In this document: piece by piece, positions 20,142-28,955 of the stretch
Layout of the letters: each line of letters opens with the position of its first letter
Numbering within the stretch: the stretch's first letter is position 1
Assembly: GCF_000382265.1 (NCBI RefSeq)
Contig: NZ_KB907973.1
Span: 1-64,000, forward strand
Direction: 5' to 3'
DNA from: Yoonia vestfoldensis DSM 16212
Lineage (GTDB): Bacteria > Pseudomonadota > Alphaproteobacteria > Rhodobacterales > Rhodobacteraceae
DNA length: 64,000 bases
Translations under genes and position numbers: made by a program
Notes under the pieces: generated by a model
Seen by the model: the letters and a program-made list of their open reading frames with translations, nothing else
Told to the model about the DNA's origin: nothing
Database searches by the model: none

Positions 20142-20897
20142 ATGACATTTGATTTCGACGGCAAGACAGCCATCGTCACCGGCGCGGCATCGGGGATCGG
20201 TGCGGCAATCGCGCAGGATCTGGCGCGTTTTGGAGCCACGGTCGTCCTGGCCGATATGGACGAGGCGGGGATGTCCGCGGTGGCCGAACGGATCAAGGCA
20301 TCCGGTGGCGCAGCCTTGACCCAAAAGACCGACACAGGTGTTGCCGCAGATGTCGAAGCCCTTGTGGCGCGCGCTGTGGCAACGACGGGCGCGTTGCATC
20401 TGCTTGTCAACAACGCGGGCATCGGGGGGCCGGCGCAAATGGTCGGCGACTATCCCCTTGATGGCTGGCAACAGGTCATCGATGTCAACCTGACCGGCGT
20501 GTTCTATGGCATGCGATATGGCCTTGCCGAAATGGTCAAGGCGGGGGGAGGGGCCATCGTCAACATGGCGTCGATTCTCGGGTCGGTCGGCTTTGCAACG
20601 GCGGGCGCCTATGTGGCGGCGAAACATGGGGTGGTTGGCCTGACCAAGGTTGCAGCCATCGAATACGCAAAGGCCGGGGTCCGGGTGAATGCGGTCGGTC
20701 CGGGTTTCATCGCTACGCCACTTCTTGAAAAGAATCTGGACGCCGCCGCGCTGGATGGCATTGCGGCGCTGCACCCGATCGGACGCCTTGGCGCAGTGGC
20801 CGAGGTATCTGCGCTGACCTGCTTCCTGCTTTCGGATCAGGCCAGTTTCATCACGGGCAGCTATCACCTCGTCGACGGGGGCTATACCGCGCAATGA
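20142..20897 (+). CDS. Short-chain dehydrogenase/reductase (classical SDR)
   Basis: 251 residues with all classical motifs: TGAASGIG cofactor loop, Asp after the second strand (LADMDE, favouring NAD), NNAG, catalytic Ser in NMASILGS, and YVAAK with the Tyr/Lys pair. The C-terminus SYHLVDGGYTAQ is typical. The substrate is unknown; family members oxidise alcohols or reduce ketones in the cytoplasm. RBS GGAGAGGCAGC. It follows the stress-type genes and is convergent with the ABC exporter genes. Confidence 0.92.
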   Translation: MTFDFDGKTAIVTGAASGIGAAIAQDLARFGATVVLADMDEAGMSAVAERIKASGGAALTQKTDTGVAADVEALVARAVATTGALHLLVNNAGIGGPAQMVGDYPLDGWQQVIDVNLTGVFYGMRYGLAEMVKAGGGAIVNMASILGSVGFATAGAYVAAKHGVVGLTKVAAIEYAKAGVRVNAVGPGFIATPLLEKNLDAAALDGIAALHPIGRLGAVAEVSALTCFLLSDQASFITGSYHLVDGGYTAQ

Positions 20898-20949
20898 GGG
20901 CAGGGGGGTGGCGTGCCCTTGGGGCGTCAGCCCGTCCGGCGACCCTGGC

Positions 20950-21627
20950 CTATCCGGTCACAACCCCATCCCCCACCACGATCTGTCGGCGACACACCGC
21001 CGCGATCTTTTCGTCATGGGTCGAGATCATGAAGGTGGTGCCTTCCTCGCGATTGATCTGTCCGATCAGGTCCATCACCTGCATCGCAGAGGCCCGGTCG
21101 AGGTTGCCGGTCGGCTCATCCGCCAGCACCAGTTCAGGGCTGTTCATCAAGGCACGGGCCACGGCAACGCGCTGCTTTTGTCCGCCTGACAGATTGGCCG
21201 TGGGAAAGTCGATCCGCTCGGCCAGCCCCATCCGTGTCAGCAGATCGCGCCCGCGTGCGCGTGCGGCGGGCGTTTCGCGCCCGTCCCGCACAGCGGTCGG
21301 GAAGACCACGTTTTCCAGTGCGGTAAAATCCGGCAGCAGGTTGTGAAACTGGAAGACAAATCCGATGTGGGCATTGCGAAACCCGGTCAACGCCCTGTCA
21401 TCGGCGGCAATCATGTCCTGACCCAGCATCACGTAGCTGCCCGATGTCGGCTTCATCAAGGTGCCGAGGATCGTCAGTAGCGTGCTCTTTCCCGAACCGG
21501 ACGGCCCCAGAAGCGCGGCCATTTCGCCTGCCTCAAGGCGCAACGACAGACCGCGCAAGACCCGTGTCGCGGCCTCGCCCGTCCCGTAGGTCTTGATAAG
21601 GTCGCTCACTTCCAGCAGCGCGGTCAT
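20950..21627 (-). CDS. ABC transporter ATP-binding protein, MacB/LolD type
   Basis: 225 residues from the ATG at 21627, overlapping the permease stop (ATGA). Walker [14 protein letters not shown], the Q loop FVFQFHNLLPDFTALEN, signature LSGGQKQRVAVARAL and Walker B ELVLADEPTGNLD are intact, as is the switch His (ISTHD). The length and motifs match the ATPases that power MacB, LolCDE and FtsX-like extruders, which act mechanically from the cytoplasmic side on envelope substrates. Confidence 0.95.
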   Translation of the reverse strand: MTALLEVSDLIKTYGTGEAATRVLRGLSLRLEAGEMAALLGPSGSGKSTLLTILGTLMKPTSGSYVMLGQDMIAADDRALTGFRNAHIGFVFQFHNLLPDFTALENVVFPTAVRDGRETPAARARGRDLLTRMGLAERIDFPTANLSGGQKQRVAVARALMNSPELVLADEPTGNLDRASAMQVMDLIGQINREEGTTFMISTHDEKIAAVCRRQIVVGDGVVTG

Positions 21628-22829
21628 TGGCCGATCGCCGTGACGGGATCGACCCGCGCGGCCGCGCGCGCAGGCAGGATCGAGGCCAGGATCGCGCCGA
21701 TCACGGTCAACGTGATGGCCAGCCCATACGAGCCTTGGGTGATATCCATCGGCAGGGTGCCGGCCTCGAATGCATCGCGCGATGGAAACGGCAACAACGC
21801 GAGATAACCAAGCACGGCACCCATGATGCCGCCCAACAACCCGATCAGCGCGCCTTGTGTGACGAAAACGAAAACGACGAACCCGCGCCCCGCCCCCATC
21901 GCCCGCATGATCCCGATCTCGGGGCGGCGACGGTAGGTGGAAAGCAAAAGCGCCGAAGCGACGCCGATCACGATGGTGATCAGCGCGAAGGTCTTGAGGA
22001 AATAGCCGGTCTGCGCCTGTGCATCCAGCGCCTCCATCAATTGTTCCGCGCCATCTGTCCACGGCACCGCATCAAGGCCCGTCAGCGCGCGGATGCGCAC
22101 AGCGGTGGCATCTGCGGCGTTCAGATCCCCCAGCTTGATTTCGATCCGTGTCACGCCTTGCGGCATCGTAAAGAGCGTCCGGGCGGTCGACAGGCTGACG
22201 AAGGTGCGCGCCCCGTCGATCGCGCCGTTGCCGGTCTTGAAGATACCGCCGAGGGTCAGCGCCGCCGCAACACCATCCGAGCTTTCCAGCCGCAGCGTCT
22301 GGCCGATGGACAGTGCTAGGTCGTCGGCCAGATCGCGTCCCACCACGATCAGGCCGGACCCAAGCCGCACGTCACCCTCGACCATGTATCCCGCAAGGTC
22401 GAGGATTGCGGATTCCCGACCCGGTTCCACCCCGGTGACACTGACCTGGGCTGTCTGCGCGCCGCGCGTCAGGAACCCCGCCCCGGTGATCTGCGGTGAG
22501 ACGGCCCTGACCCCCGGAACCGCCTCGATCAGCGGAAGCCATGTCGCGGCCTCGGACAGTGTCGCGGTGCGCATCCGGCCGCGTTCCGCCACGACCAGTA
22601 CATGACCCTCGGGTGAGATCAGCAGTGACGGGTCGTCTGTCTCGGCCTCGATGGTGATATGGCTCAGGTCGCCCACGGTGCGCGACAGGATGAATTCGGC
22701 CAGCCCGCCGATCAGTGCCGACATGAAGATGAAGATGAACACGCCAACTGCAACGCCCGTCACCAGAAGCGCGGTCTGCGCCTTGTTCGCCGTCAGATAG
22801 CGGGTCGCGATCTTCAGAGCATAGAGCAT
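21624..22829 (-). CDS. ABC transporter permease, MacB/FtsX-like
   Basis: 401 residues with the family topology of one N-terminal membrane helix (ALLVTGVAVGVFIFIFMSAL), a large periplasmic domain of about 220 residues, and three C-terminal helices (TFALITIVIGVASALLLSTY onward). RRPEIGIMRAMGAG and ILPARAAARVDPVTAIG are typical FtsX-fold signatures. With the adaptor and ATPase it forms a three-part exporter or lipoprotein extractor. Substrate unknown. Confidence 0.92.
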   Translation of the reverse strand: MLYALKIATRYLTANKAQTALLVTGVAVGVFIFIFMSALIGGLAEFILSRTVGDLSHITIEAETDDPSLLISPEGHVLVVAERGRMRTATLSEAATWLPLIEAVPGVRAVSPQITGAGFLTRGAQTAQVSVTGVEPGRESAILDLAGYMVEGDVRLGSGLIVVGRDLADDLALSIGQTLRLESSDGVAAALTLGGIFKTGNGAIDGARTFVSLSTARTLFTMPQGVTRIEIKLGDLNAADATAVRIRALTGLDAVPWTDGAEQLMEALDAQAQTGYFLKTFALITIVIGVASALLLSTYRRRPEIGIMRAMGAGRGFVVFVFVTQGALIGLLGGIMGAVLGYLALLPFPSRDAFEAGTLPMDITQGSYGLAITLTVIGAILASILPARAAARVDPVTAIGQ

Positions 22830-23989
22830 CAGGGCTGATCCACGGCGACCGTCTGCCCGTCCACGATGCCGGTCGCGTCCACAATCACCGCGTCGCCTGT
22901 TGCAAGGCCCGCGTCCACGATCAGGCGCGCGGCGGGCCAGTCCACCACAGTCACGGGCCGCAATTGCGCCGTGCCGTCGGCGACCACGAAAATCCCGTTG
23001 CCGTCGACCAAGGCTGTGCGCGGAACGCTAAGCGCGGCGTCGCGCCGGTCGACGATGATGTTCGTTGTCACGGTCAGGCCGACGGGCGCGCGTGCGGGGG
23101 TGTCAAAGGCGATCTTGATGGCAAGCCCGCCGGTGGCCTCGTTCACGCGGTGCGACACAAAGCTGAGATGGCCCGCACGTGTCCCGGTTTCTCCGGCCAA
23201 TTGCAGGACAGCTTGTTGATCGACAGCGATCTGCGTCGCATAGACCTCGTCCACATCCGCCGCGACCAGCAGGTTGCCCAGATCGGCCAGCGTCAGCAGC
23301 CGCGTGGACGGGCCGATGATCTGTCCGGCCTCGGCATCAAGCTCAAGCACGGTACCGGCGACCGAAGCGCGGATCGTATAGGTTTCAAGCACGATCTGTG
23401 CCTGGCTCAGCAAGGCCGTCAGACGCGCGACCTCCTGCGCTGCGGATTGCACGGCAAAGGCGTTGGCTTCGAGCGTGGCCCTTGGCACGTTGCCCCCCAA
23501 GGCAACCGCGCGGTCATAAGTCTCGGTGGCTTGCCGCTGCGCGACAAGCGCCGTGTCGAGCGCAGCCATGGACTGGCGGACGATTGCATTCTGTGCGGCG
23601 GCATCGACCTGCGCGAGGATCTGGTCTTTTTCGACCACGTCGCCTTCCGCCGCAGACAGCCTCGAAAGGTTGCCGGAAACCACTGACCTGACATCAATGG
23701 AATGGGCTGCGGCGATCCGGCCGTTGACCGCAAGCACCCGTGTGATCGGTGCGAGGGACGCGATCTCGACTGCAACGGGGATTGGTCGTGCCATCCAGAA
23801 CTGGGACCAGAACAAGCCCGCAACGGCCAGCCCCAGCAGTCCCGCCGCCCCGAAAATCCAGCGGCGGCGCGTGGTTGTCGATCCGTCCGCGACCGGGCGC
23901 AAGGCTGGAACGCGCGGCGTTGGTCCGGTCTCATCTTGCGACCGAGCGGGGCCGTTTTGCGGCGTCTTTGTGGTGGTGGACGATGCCAA
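22829..23989 (-). CDS. Periplasmic adaptor (membrane fusion protein) of the MacAB-like exporter
   Basis: 386 residues if started at the TTG at 23989, preceded by GGAAGGA with six bases to the codon. A GTG at 24073 would add 28 residues but would lie close behind the Fnr-type box and upstream of most of the predicted leader. One membrane anchor (RRRWIFGAAGLLGLAVAGLF) precedes the lipoyl halves and a coiled coil (QNAIVRQSMAALDTALVAQR), then a beta barrel. The first base overlap with the permease (TGATG) shows an operon of adaptor-permease-ATPase. Confidence 0.85.
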   Translation of the reverse strand: MASSTTTKTPQNGPARSQDETGPTPRVPALRPVADGSTTTRRRWIFGAAGLLGLAVAGLFWSQFWMARPIPVAVEIASLAPITRVLAVNGRIAAAHSIDVRSVVSGNLSRLSAAEGDVVEKDQILAQVDAAAQNAIVRQSMAALDTALVAQRQATETYDRAVALGGNVPRATLEANAFAVQSAAQEVARLTALLSQAQIVLETYTIRASVAGTVLELDAEAGQIIGPSTRLLTLADLGNLLVAADVDEVYATQIAVDQQAVLQLAGETGTRAGHLSFVSHRVNEATGGLAIKIAFDTPARAPVGLTVTTNIIVDRRDAALSVPRTALVDGNGIFVVADGTAQLRPVTVVDWPAARLIVDAGLATGDAVIVDATGIVDGQTVAVDQP

Positions 23990-24058
23990 ACCCAGTCCTT
24001 CCAAATACCCGATGCGCACAGACAGGGTGGCGATTCCCGCCACGCCGATCGTTCGGTT

Positions 24059-24099
24059 AAGATAGGCGAGCACGGTGGTCCTGCCTTGATGCAGATCAG
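24059..24099 (-). promoter_or_regulatory. Fnr-type box with -10 element before the exporter operon
   Basis: TTGATGCAGATCAG at 24086-24099 (read on plus, near-palindromic) matches the N-ATPase box at 13 of 14 positions. On the minus strand TATCTT at 24064-24059 lies 21 bases beyond the box, close to class-II spacing, and would start RNA near 24052, about 63 bases before the TTG start of the adaptor gene. Confidence 0.55.
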
Positions 24100-24476
24100 C
24101 AAAACGGGTGGCGCACCGGCTGATTTGCGCGCAACCGCGCTATGCCGATCCCGCCCGAACATAGGATGTCGCGGCAAGAAAGCCGCGCCTGGTTGCCGTC
24201 ACCCTGCTATCGACAACCTCGCCATCTGGCCGTTGCTGTGCCACGCCACATCCAAAAAACCGAGGACGGGCGTAACCCAATGTCGCGGACGGCGTGCCAT
24301 CATGCAGATTCCGGCAGTTCCAAGAAACGTTAGCGTGGCGTGCAGGGGCATGTGTGCCTGCCAGCAGAATCTTTTGCGCACCGGTCGCAGGTGTCACAAA
24401 ACAGCATTACTTGTCTCATATCCGGCGGGATTGATCCGTCAAAGACGCATCCACCCGACCACCTGCAGGAGCCCCC
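24100..24476. other. Spacer between the exporter and the EamA transporter gene
   Basis: About 380 bases with no gene I can support. A short hairpin GCGGC-AAGAAA-GCCGC starts at 24172. Short open frames on both strands lack ribosome sites and family resemblance. The promoter of the transporter gene at 24477 must lie here, but no clear hexamers were found. Confidence 0.4.
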
Positions 24477-25391
24477 ATGTCCACAGTAGCTGCCAAGACC
24501 GTTTCGCCCTCTCGCGGTCTTGCGCTGATTTACCTGCTGTTTACCGGCAGCATGTTGGGGACGTCTACCATTCTGGCCAAGCTGTCCAGCAATGCGGGGA
24601 TCAACCCGGTGGCTTTTCTGACGTGGTCCATTCTCTCGGCTGCGGCGCTGTTGTTCGTCACCGGGACGTTGCGGGGGGTCAGATTTCACCTTGGCGACGG
24701 GCGCATCGGATATTTCGTGGTCGCAGGGTTGGTCACCGTCGCGGCACCCAACCTGATCATCTTTACCGCCGCGCCGGTTGTCGGCGCGGGGTTCGTCGCC
24801 TTGTCCATCGCCTTTCCGCCGCTGTTGACCTATCTCGGCGCGCTGCTCTTGCGGATCGAACGCTTTGACCTTGTGCGTGCCTTTGGTGTTGCGCTGGCCT
24901 TGTTCGGGGCGATCTGGCTGGCGCTTGGCAAGATGGACGAGGCTGATGCGTCACTGGCGTGGATCGGCCTGACCTTGCTGATCCCGGTCTTTCTGGCGAT
25001 CGGCAATATCTACCGCAGCCTCAGATGGCCTGCGGGTGCGCAGCCCGAAGAACTCGCACCGGGCATGCTGGCTGCGGCCGGTGGCATCCTGCTTGCGGTG
25101 GGGCTGACCACAGGACAGAGCCTGACGATTCCCGCGGCACCATCTGCGTGGCTTTTGCTGATGGTGCAAAGTGTCACCTTCACGTGCCAGTTCTTTGTGT
25201 TCTTCATGTTGCAACGTGTGGGTGGGCCGGTCATTCTGAGCCTGCTCGGGGCCGTCGCTGCCATCGTGACCGTACCTTTGTCGGTTGTGCTGCTCGCAGA
25301 GGACATACCCGCAGGGCTTTTGATCGGCGGCATCACGATCGGTCTGGGGATCTTCTGCGTCACCCGAAAGCCCGCAACGGGGAAACCCTGA
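24477..25391 (+). CDS. EamA/DMT-family transporter
   Basis: 304 residues with ten hydrophobic segments arranged as two five-helix repeats, the EamA pattern of the drug/metabolite transporter superfamily (for example GLALIYLLFTGSMLGTSTIL and later GGPVILSLLGAVAAIVTVPL). It resides in the inner membrane and probably exports a small metabolite or amino acid; the substrate cannot be read. The start follows CAGGAGCCCCC. It stands alone, convergent with the small acetyltransferase gene. Confidence 0.88.
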   Translation: MSTVAAKTVSPSRGLALIYLLFTGSMLGTSTILAKLSSNAGINPVAFLTWSILSAAALLFVTGTLRGVRFHLGDGRIGYFVVAGLVTVAAPNLIIFTAAPVVGAGFVALSIAFPPLLTYLGALLLRIERFDLVRAFGVALALFGAIWLALGKMDEADASLAWIGLTLLIPVFLAIGNIYRSLRWPAGAQPEELAPGMLAAAGGILLAVGLTTGQSLTIPAAPSAWLLLMVQSVTFTCQFFVFFMLQRVGGPVILSLLGAVAAIVTVPLSVVLLAEDIPAGLLIGGITIGLGIFCVTRKPATGKP

Positions 25392-25408
25392 CCGGGACAT
25401 TCACTGCG

Positions 25409-25711
25409 TCACCTCGGCCTTGCCGGACCATCCAGCACGTCGGCCCAGTCGCGATGCCGCCTGAATTGTGCTGCTGCAAAAGGGCAAAGAGGGACGATGC
25501 TCCACCCGTTTTCGCGCGCATCAGCGACGGCGCGCGCGACGAGAGCCAATCCAACGTTCTGCCCGCGGTAAACGTCTGGCACTTCGGTGTGGTCGATGAT
25601 GATCATCTTATCGCCCGCCCGCGAATAGGTCATCCTTGCTTCCGGGCTTTGGTCGTCGCTGCGATAGCTGTAGCTGCCCTTGGTCTCCGTGACGGTGTGG
25701 GTGATCTGCAT
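25409..25711 (-). CDS. Small GNAT-like N-acetyltransferase (YjdJ type)
   Basis: 100 residues. The core segment MIIIDHTEVPDVYRGQNVGL has the R/Q-x-x-G-x-G/A acetyl-CoA loop (RGQNVGLA), and WSIVPLCPFAAAQFRRH is the typical end of the small bacterial GNAT-related family. Such proteins are shorter than full GNATs and their substrates are mostly unknown. RBS GGAGAGACCGAC. Confidence 0.85.
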   Translation of the reverse strand: MQITHTVTETKGSYSYRSDDQSPEARMTYSRAGDKMIIIDHTEVPDVYRGQNVGLALVARAVADARENGWSIVPLCPFAAAQFRRHRDWADVLDGPARPR

Positions 25712-26340
25712 GTCGGTCTCTCCTGTTGGATGTCAGTCTTTGATCGGTCGTTGACCGGTTTTCCGCGTCAACGATGCTGTCCTCTTTGATCGCGGCTCCC
25801 AGAGGGTTGACCGAACACGGCCATCGGGGGGGCGCCAGCCCGTTAGACGCCAGCGGCAGGTCTGCGTCTGACGGCGCCGGAAGCGCGCGCGCCTGACGAT
25901 CCGGCAGCACAGAAATGTCGATTAGCCGCGGAATTGCTTTCGCTTTCGGAAGTAGGTGGGCCCTAGGTATCTTTTGAAACATTTTTATGATGGCGACGCA
26001 GCGAAATTGGCGAACGGACCCCGCGATTTGCCGGTGTTGCCTGAATATGAGGGTTACAAAGTGGCTTTGCCAACCATTCCAGCATCAAGAGGTTTGCGGC
26101 CACCGGCCTGCGCGGTCTGAACGGATGGGCCAATGACGGTCAGGATGGCAATCCACGACGCCACAAAACCTGTCGTCCACCTTGCGATAGCGAGAGACTG
26201 ACCGACAAGAACGGCCGGCCAACCGTATCGCGGCGGATCATGTGGCAGAAAACCGATCGGACGGATGGCGCCTGCGTCAGCGATTCTGCCTGGCAACAAG
26301 ATCAATGGAGTGTGTGTGGCCCGCGTGCTGCAAACGACCG
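25712..26340. other. Long spacer without a recognisable gene
   Basis: About 630 bases between the acetyltransferase start and the VIT gene end. Open frames exist (for example 26054-26305 minus, with two weakly hydrophobic stretches) but none has a ribosome site or a family look, and composition is mixed. It could be a decayed gene or element; I see no terminal repeats. Confidence 0.35.
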
Positions 26341-27042
26341 TTACCCAGCCGTGACCCCGAAGATCACGCCGACCAAGGCTGTCGATGCCATGGCAAGGAC
26401 ACCCCAGACCATGACCCGCAAGGCCCCGCGCAGGACGCCGGCCCCGCCGGCAGCGGCTCCCAACCCACCAAAGACGGCAAGGCCGATGACCGTCGATGCC
26501 GCCACCGTCAGCGCGATCCGCGTTTCCTGCACCAGCAGCACGATGATCAACGGCAGCACTGCGCCAACGGCAAAGGTCAGCGCGGACACCAGCGCGGCCT
26601 GCACCGGGCGTGCCGTCACCGTCTCCGAGATGCCCAGCTCATCGCGCGCATGCGATCCAAGCGCGTCGCGTTCGGTCAGTTGAAGCGCGACTTGCGCGGC
26701 CAGATCACGGTCTAGACCACGATCGACATAGATCTGCGTCAATTCCTCGCGTTCGGCATCAGGTGTCTCTGCAAGCTCTTTGGTTTCGCGGGCGAGGTCG
26801 GCTTGTTCGGCATCGGTCTGCGAACTCACCGAGACATATTCTCCGGTCGCCATCGACATCGCCCCGGCCACAAGCCCGGCGAGCCCGGCGATCAGGATTT
26901 CGGGTTTTGCCGACCCGGCTGCGGCCACGCCGACGACAAGGCTCGCGGTCGAGACGAGGCCGTCATTGGCCCCGAGAACGGCGGCCCGCAGCCAGCCGAT
27001 CCGGTGAACCCTGTGGATTTCGGCGTGCGACAGACGGCTCAT
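26341..27042 (-). CDS. VIT/CCC1-family iron or manganese transporter
   Basis: 233 residues. RAAVLGANDGLVSTASLVVG is the family signature at the first membrane helix, followed by GAMSMATGEYVSVSSQTDAE with the Met/Glu metal path. An acidic cytoplasmic helix pair (DLARETKELAETPDAEREEL) is where family members bind metal. Three more hydrophobic segments close the protein. Family members move Fe2+/Mn2+ out of the cytosol. It is last of a six-gene operon and overlaps the P1B ATPase gene by four bases. Confidence 0.92.
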   Translation of the reverse strand: MSRLSHAEIHRVHRIGWLRAAVLGANDGLVSTASLVVGVAAAGSAKPEILIAGLAGLVAGAMSMATGEYVSVSSQTDAEQADLARETKELAETPDAEREELTQIYVDRGLDRDLAAQVALQLTERDALGSHARDELGISETVTARPVQAALVSALTFAVGAVLPLIIVLLVQETRIALTVAASTVIGLAVFGGLGAAAGGAGVLRGALRVMVWGVLAMASTALVGVIFGVTAG

Positions 27043-28955
27043 GGCGTGGTTCCTTGTGTGATATCGGACTGACCGGCAGCGACGGCCAGTGCTTGGGGTA
27101 TTGTTGGTTCCTGCGGCGCAATCCGCAGCGCGCGCAGTGCGTTCAGGATCACGGCAACGTCGATGACCTCTTGCAAAAGCGCACCCTGCACCGGGCTGAG
27201 ATAGCCGAAAGCGGCGGCGATCATCCCAAGGACCGACAGGCCGATTCCCGCGATCACGCTTTCGACGGCGATCCTGCGCGAGGCCCTTGCGATCTCTATC
27301 CCCGGACCAAGCCGGTCGATCCGGTCGACCAGCAGCACCACATCGGCCGCTTCGGCCGAAGCGGCGGCACCGCGCGCGCCCATCGCGACGCCGACGTCGG
27401 CTGCGGCCAGCGCGGGCGCGTCGTTTACCCCGTCACCTACCATCATCACCGGGCCGTGCTGACGTTCTGCAAGGACCAGCAGCACCTTCTGATCCGGCGT
27501 CAGGCCCGCCCGCACGCCGTCCAGGCCAAGCCCTTGGGTCACACGCTCTGCCACGTCAGCCCGGTCGCCGGTGGCCAGCAGGATGCGCCCGATCCCTTGG
27601 GCGCGCAGCCCGTCCAGCATGGCGCCCGCGCCTTCGCGCAAGGGGTCGGACATGACCAGATGCCCCGCGATCTGGCCGTCCACCGCCACGCCCACGACGA
27701 CAGATCCGGCAGCCGTGGCCGGAAAACCGCCCGACGGTCGCCCGACCCGCCCCGCGACAAAGCCATCACCACCGACGATGACGTGGCGTCCATCGACATC
27801 GCCCGTCACCCCTTCGCCGGGGATTTCGGCAACCCCGGAGGGCAGCGGCAGGTCGAGGCCCCGCGCCTTTGCGGCGGTGACGATGGCCTGCGCGACAGGA
27901 TGCTTGGACGCTTGGTCAAGCGCTGCGGCCAGCCGCAATATGTCATCCTCTGCCATGCCGTCGGCGCTGGCGATCGACACGATCTGCGGGCGGCCGTCCG
28001 TCAGTGTGCCTGTCTTGTCCAGGATCAGCGTGTGGATACGCGCCATTGTCTCAAGCGGCCCCGCGCCCTTGATCAGCACGCCGAAATGCGCCGCACGCGA
28101 CAGGCCCGCCACAAGGGCGACCGGCACGGCCAGGATCAGCGGGCACGGTGTCGCAACGACAAGCACGGCGACCGCCCGGATCGGATCGCCGGTGAACCAC
28201 CAGGCGGCAAAGGCGATGCTGACCGTGATGGCCAGAAAGCCCAGCGACCAGCGATCCGCCAGCCGTGACATCGGCGCCTTTGACGCCTGTGCCTCCTCGA
28301 CCAGCCGGACGATCCCGGCATAGGTGCTGTCTTTCGCTTCATGCGTTGCGGTCAGGTCAAAGGGTTCACCGGCATTGGTCGAGCCGCTCATCGCTGCGGT
28401 GCCGCGCTCCAGCCGGACGGGCAAGGATTCGCCTGTAAGGGCTGCGGTGTCCACAAAGGCCAGCTCGGACGCCACTGTGCCATCCACCGGCACGACGTCG
28501 CCCTGACGGATCAACAGCCGGTCGCCGGGGGCGATCTCATCAAGCGGCACGTCTTGCAGCCCGGTGTCGCTGTGGCGGGTCGCAGTGCGGGGCACCCGGG
28601 ACAGCAGCGCATGCATCTCGCGCCGGGCACGGCCCTCGGCGAAGCTTTCAAGGAAGGTGCCGCCCGAATACATGACCGCGACGACCGCAGCGGCAAGAGT
28701 CTCGCCAAATAGCAGCGCGGCCGACATGGAGAGCGCCGCAACGATGTCGAGCCCCACCTCGCCAGAGCGCAAGCTGCGCAATATCTCGATGATCAGCGCG
28801 GCAAGCGCGGGCACCACCCCCGCGATCCAGAAGAGGTGCGCGATATCGGGCCTGCCCAGCACCCAGCCCGCAAGCCCTGCGATCAGGCCTGCTGTGGCGA
28901 CAAACAGGATGGCGGTCTTGAAACGATCGGTCCGGGTCTTTTGCACGCGGCTCAT
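27039..28955 (-). CDS. P1B-type heavy-metal ATPase with TPC motif
   Basis: 638 residues, complete but with no N-terminal metal-binding (HMA) domain. TGES at 174-177, phosphorylation site DKTGT at 313-317, HP at 352-353 and GDGVNDAPAL are intact. The transport motif in the membrane is TPCPL at 269-273 rather than CPC. TPC is known in the P1B-5 group (the nickel/iron exporter Nia of Sinorhizobium), which usually carries a C-terminal hemerythrin domain that is missing here. Export of Fe2+, Ni2+ or Mn2+ is thus likelier than Cu or Zn, by inference. ATGA overlaps on both sides. Confidence 0.92.
   Translation of the reverse strand: MSRVQKTRTDRFKTAILFVATAGLIAGLAGWVLGRPDIAHLFWIAGVVPALAALIIEILRSLRSGEVGLDIVAALSMSAALLFGETLAAAVVAVMYSGGTFLESFAEGRARREMHALLSRVPRTATRHSDTGLQDVPLDEIAPGDRLLIRQGDVVPVDGTVASELAFVDTAALTGESLPVRLERGTAAMSGSTNAGEPFDLTATHEAKDSTYAGIVRLVEEAQASKAPMSRLADRWSLGFLAITVSIAFAAWWFTGDPIRAVAVLVVATPCPLILAVPVALVAGLSRAAHFGVLIKGAGPLETMARIHTLILDKTGTLTDGRPQIVSIASADGMAEDDILRLAAALDQASKHPVAQAIVTAAKARGLDLPLPSGVAEIPGEGVTGDVDGRHVIVGGDGFVAGRVGRPSGGFPATAAGSVVVGVAVDGQIAGHLVMSDPLREGAGAMLDGLRAQGIGRILLATGDRADVAERVTQGLGLDGVRAGLTPDQKVLLVLAERQHGPVMMVGDGVNDAPALAAADVGVAMGARGAAASAEAADVVLLVDRIDRLGPGIEIARASRRIAVESVIAGIGLSVLGMIAAAFGYLSPVQGALLQEVIDVAVILNALRALRIAPQEPTIPQALAVAAGQSDITQGTTP

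Noticed and set aside
24140..24397. 85-codon minus frame upstream of the exporter
   Set aside because: No ribosome site, no family resemblance; mixed composition.
26054..26305. 83-codon minus frame, possible transposase remnant
   Set aside because: No DDE or family motif, no ribosome site and no inverted repeats.
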